This document shows positions 22,590 to 35,482 of a DNA stretch of 64,000 nt, piece by piece; position 1 is the stretch's first letter, and the number at the start of each line of letters is the position of its first letter. The translations under genes and the position numbers were made by a program. The DNA comes from Mantis religiosa (Eukaryota; Arthropoda; Insecta; Mantodea; Mantidae): assembly GCA_030765055.1 (NCBI GenBank), contig CM060950.1:19928229-19992228 (forward strand), in the 5' to 3' direction. The notes under the pieces were generated by a model. The model was not told the DNA's origin. It made no database searches and saw only the letters and a program-made list of their open reading frames with translations.

Positions 22590-24660
22590 AATGAAGTCCA
22601 CGCACCGATGTTCCTTCATGCAGAATTTGTTGATCACTCTGCTGTTGAAGTCCTGCATTCCCATGATAAGCTTTTCTCTATAGATAGCATGGCGAGAGAG
22701 GTGAGCCGATCCTGAGTCATGATGTTCCTCAAAAAGGTTTTTATTCTTTTCAGAGAGGAGAAGCAGTGCTCTAGTTCTGCAGTGGACATGGCAGTTGTCA
22801 CAATAATTCTTAAAACCTTGGTCACTTCACTAAAGGTGTTTTGCAGATTCTTCTTCAATAATAACTGCAATAGCGGGCAGACACCTATCTTCCTGAATAC
22901 CAAATGTTCATACAAAATACTGAGTGTGGCTAGAAGTTTGCTTTTGTAAAGTTATTTATAACGATCACTGACAATGCTAAGTTCTGTTTCAGGAAATACT
23001 CGAGAAAATAATTCAACGTTTTCGGCATCTAGATTTTTGCAGCATCCAGATGTTCCGTAGACTTGAAGCGACTATGTACTTCTGATATTATTCAGTCACA
23101 CACTTCTTTGGCATCTGCTGCTAAGTTCGTTTCCGTACGACGTCTGTTTTGTATATTGAACATTACATGATCCAATCACCATATCTTCCGTTCTACTATG
23201 CACGATGTTGATTGTTTTGACGAAAGATTGAATCGCAGTTTTTGCCTTCACTGCATCTACCTGTCGTGCCTGAAGCTGGTTGTATAATATCTCAATATGG
23301 GGGGTAACTTTGTGAAAAAAGGTGAGCCAGAAATTAAATTCTCCGTCCTCCAAATTGTGACGCAAACCGTGAGCTTCTTGCACTGTCTTCTTTGATTAAG
23401 CTTTTTCTAGTTCATCAAAACAGTCTATCAAAGATTCTCTGTGCTTGTATATAGTGTTCACACATCTTGATTTGAAAATCCACCTCGTTCCGGAGCCTAA
23501 AGGCACTCTCCGAGCAATGGTTGCTTCCAACGCTGCCAAATGTTGGGGAGATGTTGAAGAAACTTTTGGAAAACCCGTAGACTGCAGAAGAATATCCTAG
23601 CAGAATGATTTTGTGAAGCTGCTTTCTCCATTATCAGATTTAATTGACGTGCGGAACAATGCACGTACTGCGTGAGAGGGCAGTGTTCTTTCACTTTGAT
23701 CTGCACGCCCTCTTTGTTGCCGCATCATTACAGATGCACCATCGTAAGTCTGAGTGATTATTTTAAAGCGATCGTCCTTAAAAATGGTGACAACTTCTTT
23801 CAAAATACAACCTGCAGTGAAATTGGCAGTCTGATCTGCGGGATTAAAGAAGCCCTAAAACTGTTCATGTATAACACCGTTTCTTTCATATCTATAAACT
23901 AAAGTCAACTGAATTTTTTCACGTGTCAGTAGTTTCATCTGGCATAATAGCAACATAAGCCACCTCCTTCAATTCTTCTGCTATTTCTTCGTGGCACACT
24001 TTCAACATGCAATCGAGTAATTCATTTTGAATGGTCTTAGATAACGCTTTGAATACTTTGTTGCTTTCAATGTGTTCTTTCACCGCATTGTCTAGACTGC
24101 CAACGAGATTTATAAGACCTAAAAACACGCCGGGGTTACCTGATGTTTAGGTCTCATCGTGTCCACACAAAGCAAGTTCAAATGCTCCACAAAATTTGAT
24201 GCAATCTATTATCCTTGATAAAATATATCTATTTTTTTCAACTTCCTCATTATGTTTTAGCGTTGCTTCCTGATGTGCTCTGCTTAGCTGCGTTGCAATA
24301 ATTACAGCTCCAAGCATTGAGAAGTCAAATTAATTTTTCATGTGCTTCTTGTTATTTAAATGCATTTTTATGTATTCATTAATATGGCCAGTCGTAGACC
24401 GCGAATCAGTAGTTCCGAACAGGAGGCAAGGAAAGCAAAACAGGGCATTTCTAATTTCACACCCACAGATCCACGCATTGCTGTTATATACATTCGTGAT
24501 AAATTTCCTGGTATAAACAGAATTTCTACTTCCTTTCGCCTTTTGCTCAATTTTTAGATCGGGTGTTGGTCCCCCTAATATTTTTATACTAATCCTTTCT
24601 TCTAATGCTCGCCTTGAAAAGGGAGTTTTCAGAAGTTCACTAACCGTGTTCATTATTTAT
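22590..24660 (-). pseudogene. Degraded hAT transposase of the ZMYM1/TTF-type group
   Basis: Read from right to left on the minus strand. 24653-24330 gives a TTF-type zinc-finger region (NAWICGCEIRNALFCFPCLLFG). Near 23950 comes IMPDETTDT, the DUF4371 catalytic-region signature. 23803-23500 gives further RNase H-like fold pieces (DGASVM; QYVHCSARQLNL). 22915-22634 gives the hAT dimerisation domain (TAELEHCFSSLKRIKTFLRN, TSLAMLSIEKSL). The order is correct and spans about 2 kb, but the frame changes many times. It is an old, dead insertion, distinct from the hAT remnant at 16560. Terminal inverted repeats were not found. Confidence 0.8.
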
Positions 24661-25144
24661 TGTTCAATGTTTTCGTAATATTAAATTACTCGTAAACTGA
24701 ATAAAGTGAATTTATAGCATGTTTCACACTCACACACAAAATAAAGAAACTGATATAGCCACTAAATAACGTAACATAAAGAAATACTTGGATACTATGC
24801 GAGCATGCGAACCACATTCACTTGTTATGAGGGATTCTCGTTATGGTCGCGGAAATGGAGTATCATGCCAACACGATAGGTGCATCACCTTCTGTCCTGC
24901 AATTTAATAACCATTAGGTATTAGATATGTTTACGCAAGTAGGAAGTAATTAATTTCTAGAGCTAAAATATAGAGCAATGATAGATTGCTTCATGATTTT
25001 CAATGCATATTGAAGTTCTACAGCAGTAACTATGAATGCTGGTGGCCCTGCTTCACAGTACAGCGAATGATCACCGCGCAGCACCCAGCTGCAGCACGCA
25101 TTTGTACGAAAATCTAGGCAACTTATACGACATAGGGTGGCAAG
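24661..25144. other. Non-coding spacer
   Basis: AT-rich, with no conserved coding content. The sequence just before 25145 grades into the 5' part of the non-LTR element, so its exact start is uncertain. Confidence 0.4.
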
Positions 25145-25860
25145 AGGGGAAGGTTTCACACATGCGTATTAACAGAAAGAAATGCAGACATCAATAAAAG
25201 GTTGGATGCATTGTCTATAGCACTAACCAAACTGCAAGAAGAAAAATTGGCACAAAATGCACGAGGGATAGTCATCAGAGATCCACGACGACAGGAAAAT
25301 GAGCGGCCTCTCCAGAAGAAGGCAAAAGCTCCGACTCCTCCAAAGGACCCAGGAGAAAAAATGGAGCAACCACTTAAAGAAATCAAGGAGCAGAAATCAC
25401 ATGAAAACGGAAATGAGGAAGAAGGAGAGAGAAAAGCAGTGGAGCACTCAGGAAACCTCAGCCCCATGAATGCAGAAGCAGAGGAACCCAATGAAGATTT
25501 CACTGAAGTGACATAGGAGACGTAGAAGACCCCCAGTAGTAATCCGAACAGGTGAACATCAGGGAGAGGAGGATGTTTTGCAAGCGGGAGAAAGAAGAGT
25601 GTGGTTATATGTTGGACGCTTGTCTCCAAGCTCAACGCCAGAACAAATAAAGAGCATCTTGGGGAAAAAAAGGCATACCGCAAGACAAAGTGGTGTGTGA
25701 AGAACTCCGGACTTTAGGAACGAACAAAGCCTTTAAAGTAGGGATACCGTTTCAACATCGAGACGACATCGAAAATCCTGAATTCTGGCCAAGAGGAGTC
25801 CTTGTAAGGCCTTTTCGTCGCCCACACCGAAACCCAGGTACCCAGTACCAGGGGGTCGAC
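25145..25860 (+). pseudogene. ORF1 of a non-LTR retrotransposon (nucleocapsid-like)
   Basis: A plus frame runs through ERNADINKRLDALSIALTKL (coiled-coil-like), a very charged KKAKAPTPPKDPGEKMEQ region and stops at 25514-25516. It resumes after a frameshift as VWLYVGRLSPSSTPEQIKSILGKKG and TNKAFKVGIPFQHRDD...EFWPRGVLVRPF, which resembles the RRM-like end of ORF1 proteins in I/Jockey-type elements. Such proteins bind element RNA. No zinc knuckles were seen. The frame is broken at least twice, so the start is not assigned. Confidence 0.6.
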
Positions 25861-25869
25861 CTGGAATGA

Positions 25870-28645
25870 GATATCCATAATAGTTTGGAATGTAGAAGGG
25901 CTCAGCAACGTCCTGAGACTTAGCAAAGAAGAAATATTCAAGGCTGACATTGTAATACTCACGGAGACCTTTTTTAACACAGAATATGACCATAGATGGA
26001 TATTACAACAATCACGCGCTGGCAACACAATGGGAACGTGGCCGCCCAAGCGGTGGTGTATCTTGTTGCACCACACAGCGTATCCTACAGCTCACCAAAT
26101 ATGCTAGTCATAAAAGCAAACAAAATGAACATCATAGCTGCTTATTTCCAACCAGAAAGCACAGCACAAGAGATCGTGGAAAGCTTATCAGAAGTAATGA
26201 ATAGCATCGAGCCCCATACAGGAACCATATTAGCAGGCGACTTCAACTGTCGTATTGACAAACAAAACTCTGAAAGCCTTACAGTCAAAGAGTACCTAGA
26301 AGGAGAAGGCCTTACTCTCGTCAATAATCCGCAGGTTCCGATATATATATATATATATATATCATAATGGCACAAGTGTCATAGACCTTATATTCATTAG
26401 CCCATTTGCAAAGGCAATAGACATTAAAACACTTGTAAATGCTGAAATGACCCCTCTACGGAAATACCTTCCTGTGACTGTCAGGATAGCAACGGAAAAC
26501 GCAAGAAAGCAAAAAATGCTTGTCCAGAGAGAAATAATAAAACCAGCACTAAACAATAAAGGACTAAACGAGTTCTCCTTAAATAAGGATCGCATCATAG
26601 GCGTAATCGAACAAGGAGACATCGAATCCGCGGCACTTGAATTAGAAAACTGCATCAAAAGTGCTCAGCTTACAACTCCATGGCGTAGGAAAAGATCGCA
26701 ACCTTGGTTTGATGAAATTTTCTACAACAAAAGAAAAGTTCCAGGTCACCTACATAAAGCAAGGATCACCAGGACAGAAGAGCACCTAAAAACGTATAAC
26801 ACCTGCAGGAGGCTTTACAAAAACCTCCTAAAAGAGAAAAGAGCAAACTGGATAGAGGACGAAGGAAAGAAAATAATAGAGAAGGCCAAGACAAATCACT
26901 ATGCGGTATTAAAACCGAGAACACCAAAATTCTCACAATCAATCCCAATAGAAACGTGGGAAGCCCACTTCCGACAGATCCCGAATAACGGAAAAATATA
27001 CAAGAAATCAATGCCACAAGAAATTCAACATTCACAACATATTTCAGAAAAGGAAGTGGAAGACATAATCAAACAGCTGAAAAATCACAAAGCACCTGGA
27101 CCGGACAGAATCTCAAACGAACATCTGAAAGAAGCCTGGTCATATCTGGGGGAAATATGGACCGCACTATTTAATAAATGTATACAGACATACAAAATCC
27201 CAAGCAACTGGAGGAAATCTATAATTAAGATTATGTACAAAGGAAAGGGCTCTCCTAACTCACCAGATTCCTATAGAGGAATAGCACTCGAAAACACAAT
27301 TTTCAAGACTCTGAGCAAAGTTTTAACCGATAGACTAACCGTTGAAACAGCTGATAACATCCCCGAACAGCAGTTCGGCTTCAGAAAAGGAAGGTCCGCA
27401 CTCCATGCTGTAGAAAACCTACTAGAAAATATTCAAGATGCACTGAGATATCAAGGAAAGAAGCTCCATGTCATCTTCATAGATTATAGGAAGGCCTTCG
27501 ATTTCCTGGATCGCCAAACCCTCATTGATAAGCTCCGACAAATGCTCGGTGAAGACAGCTATTTAGCAGAAACCATAGCCAACATCACAAATGAAAATTA
27601 TGTGACAATCAGAGGTAGCCTCCAGTCATCAGTGCAAATCACGCAGACAAACGGGGTTCTCCAAGGTGACCCGGCAAGTCCCCTGCTGTTTAACTTGGCC
27701 ACAGCAGATGTAGTTAGAATCCTCGAAGGCTTGGAAAACCGAGTCTCGCTCTACGCCTATGCCGATGATATGGCAATAGGATCAACAAACCTAGAGGACC
27801 TCCAAGAATGCTGGAACCGTCTTACAACTTGGGCCAAGAAGAACAAACTACAGCTGAACAGAGACAAAACTGTTCATATGATCTTCAGAAGAGGAGGGAG
27901 GGTAGCAGACAGAGGCAGAGTTTTCCATGAACCAGACCCACTGAAGATAGTGAACTCTTTTAAGTATCTCGGAATAACGCTACAAGCCACCGGAACTACC
28001 TTCACGAAGCATATAGAAAGCAGGGCGGCAGCTGCAATAATTGCTATGAATGATATCCAACTGCTAAGAAGACTGTCAGTAGCCACTGCCATGAAGATTT
28101 TCGCGTCCAAGATAACCCCGATCGTGACATATGGCCTGGAACTTATATGGCCCCATCTCACCAAGACCAACCTGAAGACCATAGAGCAAATAATAATATT
28201 TCTGAAGAAGTTACTATGTGTGTCCAAGTTTACGCCATCTCGACTGACATACGAACTCGCCGGAGAGATGTTCTTATAGAGCAACTAAGAATGCACATGC
28301 TTCTGCCATCTACCGCGGCTTATCATGATCTTCTAGCAGAACTTCAGACAAAGAAGAAGGAAATCTGGGCAGATTTTTATGCGACCGAAGCGATGCTATC
28401 ATCAGAGTGGAAAGGTGCAGACTATGAACTACGGCACTCTCTGACACGCTTTGCCATTCATGGTTTCCATTTCCGGATGTGCAACGTGAAATCCTTCCAT
28501 GGGCCAGTCGATTGGTGTATATGTGAACAGTGCGGAGAGAAATGTGATCGATATCACGCTTTAAAGTGCAAAAAAAGGATCATATCAATGACAGAGTTGT
28601 GTAAAGACTAAATGCACATTGTGCGCAATTTATTTATTATTATTA
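25870..28645 (+). pseudogene. ORF2 of the same non-LTR retrotransposon: APE endonuclease and reverse transcriptase
   Basis: The endonuclease part shows SKEEIFKADIVILTETF (about 25920) and ILAGDFNCRID (about 26228), then breaks at an (AT)n tract at 26341-26361. The RT frame 26447-28279 is intact: APGPDRISNEHLK (about 27090), YRGIALENTIFK, FGFRKGRSALHA, the catalytic-site aspartate in FIDYRKAFD (about 27475), VLQGDPASPLLFNL and YAYADDMAIGS (about 27750), then LNRDKTVHM and FKYLGITLQ. A one-base slip near 28274 separates it from the C-terminal part (LIEQLRMHMLLPSTAAYHDLL, then FAIHGFHFRMC and CEQCGEKCDRYHALKC) that ends at 28611. The 3' end is a TTATT-type run to about 28645. I place it in the broad I/Jockey group. 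Confidence 0.85.
26341..26361. repeat. (AT)n microsatellite inside the endonuclease reading frame
   Basis: About ten AT units replace coding sequence between LVNNPQVP and HNGTSVIDLIF, breaking the ORF2 frame. Confidence 0.85.
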
Positions 28646-28899
28646 ACTGACTACCGAGCTTGCTGGCTCTTAGCATGTTGACGTCACGGATGCGTTCCAT
28701 TAGTTACGCGGGTGTTATCTATTCATCCAGAGTTCATTATTCGTCGTACTCGATTTCTTATACCTATAATAATGCACTGTTATTTACATAGTCTTAAAAT
28801 TTCTACAATGTGATTTATAAAACAAAAGAGCGTATTGCAGCACTGCAGGGGAGTACCACATTGGTCGACTTCATGTTCCGTGCGTTCGTTGGTTGTGAG

Positions 28900-30420
28900 T
28901 ACTAAAGATTATATCTGGAGCATTTTGGGTCGGCGATCGCATTGCAATGTTGAGAACTAAACTATAGCTTATAAACTTCGCCTTTTAGACAAGATTTATC
29001 ATACAGGTATCCGTCTTGGTACTGGAGCTTTCCGCAGTGCTCTGGCTAACTTCCACTATCATTCAACGCTTGTTTTTACTTTTATGTTACAACGTTGGCA
29101 GCTCTTAAATTTCTATTGCAACGGGATCTCGCTAATCGTTTTATGCGGAATTGCAGTGTATCAGGGCCCAACGATGAGCGAACTTCTGACGCCGAACATG
29201 AACTCCGACTGCCTGCCACTGCAAATCCAGTGTGGCTGTTTCAAACTCGAAGTTTGGGATAATACACTCAGATGCTTCTTTACAATTTCGAGATGGGTAA
29301 TGCTACAAGTTATGGTTTCTCTGTTATAGTGAGGCTAAGTGCGGGCGCTGCGGACCCTTAGCACTCGTGGTACCTCTGACGTTACTAGAGGAACCTCGGG
29401 CCGAACAGCCGAGCCCCTCCTTCGGGAGTTGTTCGGATTGGGATGGTCTCGAGGGGGCAGATGCCGATGTGTGTTCCCGATACTCGTGGGAGATTGGGTA
29501 CGTCTTCGGACGGGGTTGAGGGAAGCCATTAAGTTTCCGGGTACTAGCCTGCTAAGCTAGTAGAAGGTGTGCTAGATCACCAGGCGGCCCCACCGAGGTC
29601 ATATCAGTAGTCTTCACCTTGAGTGTTGACGCGCGTAAGTGGCGTATCCACTTCTGTCCCGTCTTGTGTCCCTAGGACCAGATGGGGGGGCTTGTTAGGA
29701 AACTAGGTCTTGCCCTAATGGAAAGCCCCACGGAGGATGCCGGGCGCCCTTTAAGGGACAGCTCGGAAAACTCCCTGGTTGAAAGAGGCCCGGGTCTTGT
29801 TCCTACGGGTTCAAGGCTAATGGGAGTAGAACCTCTGGAGTCAAACTGTTATAGTGAGGCTCTCAGGTATCGCAAACCGGATGCCAATTAAGTTTTTGCT
29901 GCTGAGATGTTTGCAGTGTTTCATGTCCACCTTAGTTCCTAACTGTTTGATTATATGCACCTACTCTGCACCATAAAAGCCCTGAAACAGTTTATTGCCT
30001 CCATGTTCATTGTGAAAATTCAGACATTCGTCTCTCAGTTCTGCCTGGGATACTAGTTAGTTCTTACATGGACCCCAGGCCATATGGGCATTGTTGGTGG
30101 TGAGGCGATGGATGCAGCTGCTTCTACAAGTCCTAATGCTGTTTGCGAAGTTTTCCACTGTCACTGTTTCATGGGGATATTCAACGATGCCTCTTTCTGT
30201 TGTCGGCCTGGCAGCAGTACTCAACAGTCAACAACAATGTACAAGTCTGGCTAAGTTCTTGCAGGGAATCCAGGCGGCAGGAGGTTATTCTAATCCACCT
30301 AAGAATAAGTTACAAAGGTGCCATTAATGCAACATCGTTTGCATGGTCACCTGGTGCATGTCTATTCGAGGTGCACTGTATGACTCTTTGTGTTACATGT
30401 TCTCTTTGATTGTTCAAGAT
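28900..30420 (+). pseudogene. Jockey/R1-like retroelement remnant: RT C terminus, RNase H and Cys-rich tail
   Basis: At 28980-29100 the plus strand reads LDKIYHTGIRLGTGAFRSA and LQRWQLLK, the typical post-RT region of Jockey/R1 elements. After an inserted 509-bp unit (29337-29845) it continues. At 29975-30110 come ALKQFIASMF and TWTPGHMGIVGGEAMDAAA, matching the end of an RNase H domain. At 30300-30410 comes a degenerate LRISYKG...CLFEVHCMTLCVTC, where these elements carry a Cys/His tail. Many frame changes show this is an old copy. It lies directly downstream of the non-LTR element at 25145 but is a different lineage. Confidence 0.65.
29337..29845 (+). mobile_element. GC-rich retroposed unit of unknown class, copy 1
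   Basis: A 509-bp GC-rich block flanked by an exact 16-bp direct repeat, ctgttatagtgaggct (29321-29336 and 29846-29861). It interrupts a Jockey-like remnant. A second copy lies at 47304-47828, also flanked by a long direct repeat. Between the copies I see long near-identical stretches (gacgttacta, agatcaccaggcggcccc, gcgtaagtggcgtatccac, ggaaagccccac). The unit has no ORF of note and no clear tRNA, 5S or 7SL head. One GGGTTCAAGGC motif at 29809 recalls a B box but is absent from copy 2. Long target duplications point to retroposition, so this may be a SINE of unusual origin or a short internally deleted non-LTR element. Confidence 0.75.
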
Positions 30421-30439
30421 GTATGTAAAATATGAAGCT

Positions 30440-30705
30440 ATTAACAGTGAAGCAAACAAATATGTACAAATATAATAATTTGTAGCTTGAAACTTCACTC
30501 AATTTATAAGGAATGATGTTAATTCTTATAAATTCTCCAGGATCGCAATTTCATGTATATTCGTACAAAACTAGTGGTTTTTCCAGCTGAAGATGTGTAT
30601 GAATATACATGAAATTACAGTCCTGAAGAATTTATAAGAATTATCATTTCTTATAAGATAAGTGAAGTTTTAAGTTACAAATTATTATATTTGTATATGT
30701 TCAAG
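30440..30705. mobile_element. Palindrome of two Penelope-like 3' ends
   Basis: The left arm (about 30465-30570) and right arm (about 30590-30705) are reverse complements. Shared blocks include caatttcatgtatattc against gaatatacatgaaatt, and aaacttcact against agtgaagttt. The outer sequence (aacagtgaagcaaacaaat ... ataataatttgt) matches the ends of the other Penelope-like copies here. No protein sequence is left between the arms. Confidence 0.75.
30583..30630 (+). ncRNA. Hammerhead ribozyme core in the right palindrome arm
   Basis: CTGAAGA (30587-30593), an unpaired T (30594), stem II GTGTAT/ATACAT (30595-30600 with 30605-30610; five Watson-Crick pairs plus one G-U), loop GAAT, GAAA (30611-30614), then TTACAGTC. 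All invariant core bases of a type I hammerhead are present. Stem III would be short (A-U and U-G around TACA). The left arm is decayed (CTAGTTTT in place of CTGAAGAT). Confidence 0.7.
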
Positions 30706-31246
30706 ATATGCTCATTAGTGCCAGTCTATTGGCCTGTATTTTAACTGCGCTCAATTTTAGACACTGACTCAGTAGCTGTAGATAATGCACTGTGTTTGTC
30801 ATCGATATTGTATCCATAAACAAATCTAACTTGTATTTTAGTTTTAAAAGCACTTTAGACTGTTAAGATCTGATCTTGCACTATTTTAACATTTTAATCA
30901 CTTAATTTTTTTAGTGTCCTAACTGTTTAATATTGTAACTTTATCTTGTTACCTTTTAATCTTATAAATTTATAAATTTTTCAAGTTTTAGGTTTTATTT
31001 CTGACCCAAATGATCTACTGTGACATTCAAATAGGATGATGTTTGCCCTTGAATTCTAGTAAGTCAGTAAACAATCGGCAAGTGAATGTATCTCTAATAA
31101 ATACTAATTGCGCTAAGATGAAAATTCAAATTTTTGCAAAAGGTGATCCACGAGGAAGGTAGGGAGTAATGTTTCTAACATAACTGTAAAAACCTCATAT
31201 TTTTAGCTCAAATAGTATTCATAATACAAATAAAATGCCAATATAC
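30706..31246. other. Non-coding spacer
   Basis: AT-rich sequence with no recognised coding or repeat content, ending at the left inverted repeat of a mariner. Confidence 0.4.
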
Positions 31247-32060
31247 AAAGGTGACTCATATGAAAACCTTAAATATTTTTTTAAATATTTATTGTGCAGA
31301 AGTGGTACAAAGCTGTATCACTTTTCAGCATAATCTCCCCCACGCTCAATGCAAATCTTCCAGCGCTTACAAAGTGCATAAATGCCTTTAGAAAAAAATT
31401 CTTTTGGTAATCCGCGCAACCACTCATGCACTGCCTAGTGTACCTCGTCATTGGAGCGGAACTTCTTTCGTCCCATTGAGTCTTTGAGTGGTCCAAACAT
31501 GTGGAAATCACTTGGGAAAGGTCTGGGAATATGGTGGTTGAGGAAGGCACTCAAAATGCAGGTCTGTGATTGTTGCAACTGTTGTACGGGCAGTGTGGGG
31601 CCTTGCATTGTCATGTTGCAAAAGGACACCTGCTGACAGCAATCCACGTTGCTTTGATTTGATTGCAAGCCGCAGATGATTTTTTAGGAGATCTGTGTAT
31701 GATGCACTGGTGACAGTGGTCCCTCTAGGCATGTAATGCTCCAAAATGACACCTTTTTCGTCCCAACAAAAACTCAGCATAACCTTTCCTGCTGATGGTT
31801 CTGTTTGAAACTTCTTTGGTTTTGTTGATGAGGGATGGCGCCATTCCTTGCTCGCTCTTTTCATTTCCAGTTGTTGGAAATGAAACCAGGTTTCGTCCCC
31901 AGTAATGATTCTTGCAAGGAAGCCATCACCTTCCCGTTCAAAGCGCCGAAGAAGTTCTTCACAAGCATCAACACGTCGTTCTCTCATTTCAGAAGTCAGC
32001 TGCCGTGGCACCCATCTTGCAGACACTTTGTGAAAAAACTGGAGTACATCATGCACAATG

Positions 32061-32450
<390 letters not shown>

Positions 32451-33074
32451 TGCACAATGTGGTGTACTGACCCATGACTAATCTGTAAACATGCTGCAAT
32501 GTCATTCAGTATCACTCGGCGGTTACCCTTCACTATGGCTTCAACTGCTGCAAACGGTCTGTGGAGTCACAACTCGTGCCTGACCTGCACGTTCAGCATC
32601 TTCCACTGAGGTCACACCATTTGCGAACTTCCTACTCCATTTGTAGACTTGCTGCTGTGACAAACATGCATCACCATACTGAACCTTCATTCGTCGATGA
32701 ATTTCGATAGGTTCCACACTCTCACTACGCAAAAACCGAATAACAGAACACTATTCTTCCCTGGTGCAAGTCGCAAGTGGAGCGGCCATCTTTATACTGC
32801 CACTGCAATGGTATGTGTGCATCTGCACTATGCTGCCACCTACAGGCCATTCTGCACACTGTTTGTAGCATGCTTATCAACTTACAGGATAACTGCGCGA
32901 AATTTTGATTTATTACAAATTTAAGGTTTTCATTTGACTCACACCATCGTTACATGACCATTGTAATGACCATAATTATTGGTTGGTATGTATGTATGTG
33001 TTTCTATGCGTGTGTTTGCTCAGAGCTGAAATGTAAACTATTAACATGATGTACTGAAAGAACATCAACAACAC

Positions 33075-33883
33075 AGGGTGTTTGTTAAATTCGAGAGAGA
33101 GCAAACAGTCCAATTCTTGTTAGCCTGTAGAATGCTGCATCTGCACAATGTGAGCTTCAAATGATTTGTTATGGTTGTGGTGTTTATTTACTCAAAAGAG
33201 CTCAAATCAGTTTTATACAGTTCTTCTGTTTAAAAACCAAGGAAAAGTGCATCAATTGGATCAACTTGCAATTGAAATGGTACACGAGGTAATCTGCCTT
33301 CCCACTATCTGCTTCCAGTGCAATCCAGTTGAGTTAGTGTGGACTGAATAAAATGGGGGTTTGCAAACAGAAAAAAATACTTTTAAAGTGACTGGCATTT
33401 AATGACTTATTCACGAGGAAATTAAGAAGGTAACAATAAGACTGGGAAAACTGCATGAGGCATGCAGAAAAACTACAAGATGACTGTTGGAAAGAAATAG
33501 AATGTGACAAAATTTTGGAGCCTATCATCATAAATTTGTAAGGCTCAGATAGTGAAGACAGTGACAATGACATTGTCTCATTTTTAGTGGCAGTTCCATT
33601 GGATTAGAAACACATGTAACACATAAACTATAATTATAGCACTTTAAAGATGCAAATAATGCTTTTCCAATTTTGATTTTAACAACTGCATTATTATAAA
33701 AGTTTTGCAAATTCAGTTTAGGTTTCCTTACAACTAGTGCCAAGGAAACTTGCATGCTCTAGGATAGTGCATGAGAGAGAGGTAAATATGAAAAGGGTGG
33801 GGGTAACGAGGTGGTGATGCTGTATGCAAACACATCTTGTTCTGTATAGACCAGGACTCTTCCCATTTGAAAAACATAATAGT
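33075..33883 (+). mobile_element. Deleted IS630-like element, copy 1
   Basis: The plus strand reads KVHQLDQLAIEMVHEVICLP and CNPVELVWTE (33240-33351), the C-terminal DDE motif region of an insect IS630-like transposase, then decays. The outer repeat cttcccatttgaaaaacata (33859 onward) matches both ends of the copy at 49621-51365. The left side (gtgtttgttaaattc..gagcaaacag) matches its interior. The protein lacks most of the catalytic core: the N-terminal piece joins directly to the HEVI region, at the same joint as in the other copy. Confidence 0.65.
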
Positions 33884-34723
33884 TGTTGACAGGCCGTTAT
33901 ACCCAACTCACTTGCTTGCTCACTCCTTTTGCATATTTTTCATGATTTCTATCCTTATATTGTCCTTAAGTTCGTCCATATATGCAAATTGTTCCTATAA
34001 ACTTCATGTTTATGGCTTTCATGCTTTTGTCTACTTAACATTCTTTGTTGAGGTATTTAAATGAACCAATAACAAGACAAAAACAGCAACAATTGTAAGA
34101 GTACTGTAAAGTAATTCACATATAACATAGATGCCTTAAATGAACTTTCGCCTTTGTGTTGCACAATAAAGAAGTTCTAGTCTTTACCTCTCGAACTGAA
34201 TGCAGAAACTGGTGGTCTGTGAATATAACACAGACTAATTGTAGCTTCAGCAGGTCAGTCACATTGGTGTACAGAGATCACTGCACTGAAAGCAAAGTAC
34301 ACATGTACTGTTCTGCGACCTTGCTATAATCTGAAGACACAGTAGTTTAAGATCAGCAATATACTTTAGGATTTGGACTAAAACTTGTGACCAAATTATC
34401 CAAAAGAGTGGATTGAGTAATTGAGTTATATTGGAAAAATGTTGGTTGTTACATTATTTGGACATTCTAAACCATTAGTTGGTGTTTGTTGAGACAATAA
34501 AACCCCAATCTTCTCCCAAGGTTCTTAGTATTGCAACACTATTTATGTTGGTAGTCACATCATACTGTGAGTGCAAATCGCTACATAAAATGCAACTTGA
34601 CAACCTTTGGTGGGAGCCTGTACTACCACTTGACACCACCACAACATGAGGACAGCACATGGTTGCTGCTGTAGCAACCAACATATATGTATAATATCTC
34701 AAGTGCAGGTATAAATAAAATGG
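33884..34723. other. Non-coding stretch
   Basis: No gene or recurring repeat recognised; plain AT-rich sequence. Confidence 0.4.
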
Positions 34724-35130
34724 TGTGATTTTGTGGGTTCGTGAAATTAAAAGTCCAGGTTTCAAACACCAAAAATTGCTCTTTAAGTCTGTAGAAACAC
34801 ACTTTAGTCAACCTGACATTAGCAGAATTACGTCACATACACAATACAACTTGCAAGGTCATCGACCACAAACAAAGTTCACATATCTGTTCGCGCACGC
34901 AAGTTCAATTAACAACTGTCTCCAGTGACGGGTGGCGACTTCTTTTATAGCTTACTCACTATTCTGGAATGTTCTCAAACAATCAAGATGGCGCTAGAAG
35001 AAAGACGAACTCTCCAGAAATCTGCCTCCTTCCCCCCATCGTTTCGGCATGCTTTTATCTCCGCCCTGCACTGCCCATCTCTTTGAACTTGTCCCTCGCG
35101 CCTCCTCGCCTCAACAATGCGTTCGCGACA
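34724..35130 (-). repeat. Solo LTR, gypsy-related family B
   Basis: It begins tgtgattttgtgggttcgtg, closely similar to the start of the gypsy LTR at 17092, and ends near gttcgcgaca. It matches the copy at 43121-43529 through its length (tttatagcttactc, atggaatgttc, ttttatctccg). No internal region follows on either side. This is a family related to, but distinct from, the complete element. Confidence 0.65.
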
Positions 35131-35482
35131 TAAGTCATAGCTTGAACTCGTTATTTTATTTAGAGTTTTAGCAGTAGTGAATGTCAAAAACTCATCTGAT
35201 TTGTACAAAGATCTGATTTGTACTAGGTTATATTCATCATGTGCAATAGCCGTGATTTTAAAATGTATTTCTTCACAGACCATAATCTGAAAGTATACTA
35301 CCCATAATGTAAACAGCAACTTCACATTTCTCATATTTGGACTATAAGAAAGTGGTGTGACTTTATATTTGTTTGTATGAGTATAGGTAAGTTTGCAATT
35401 GTCCCTCCAGTGCTCATTAATACACAAAACACTATAATTATATTTACTTATAAATGCCTCCAATTCATATAGGTTATATTGT

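Noticed and set aside
25156..25683. 175-codon minus-strand ORF rich in Ser, Phe and Leu
   Set aside because: Antisense shadow of ORF1 of the non-LTR element.
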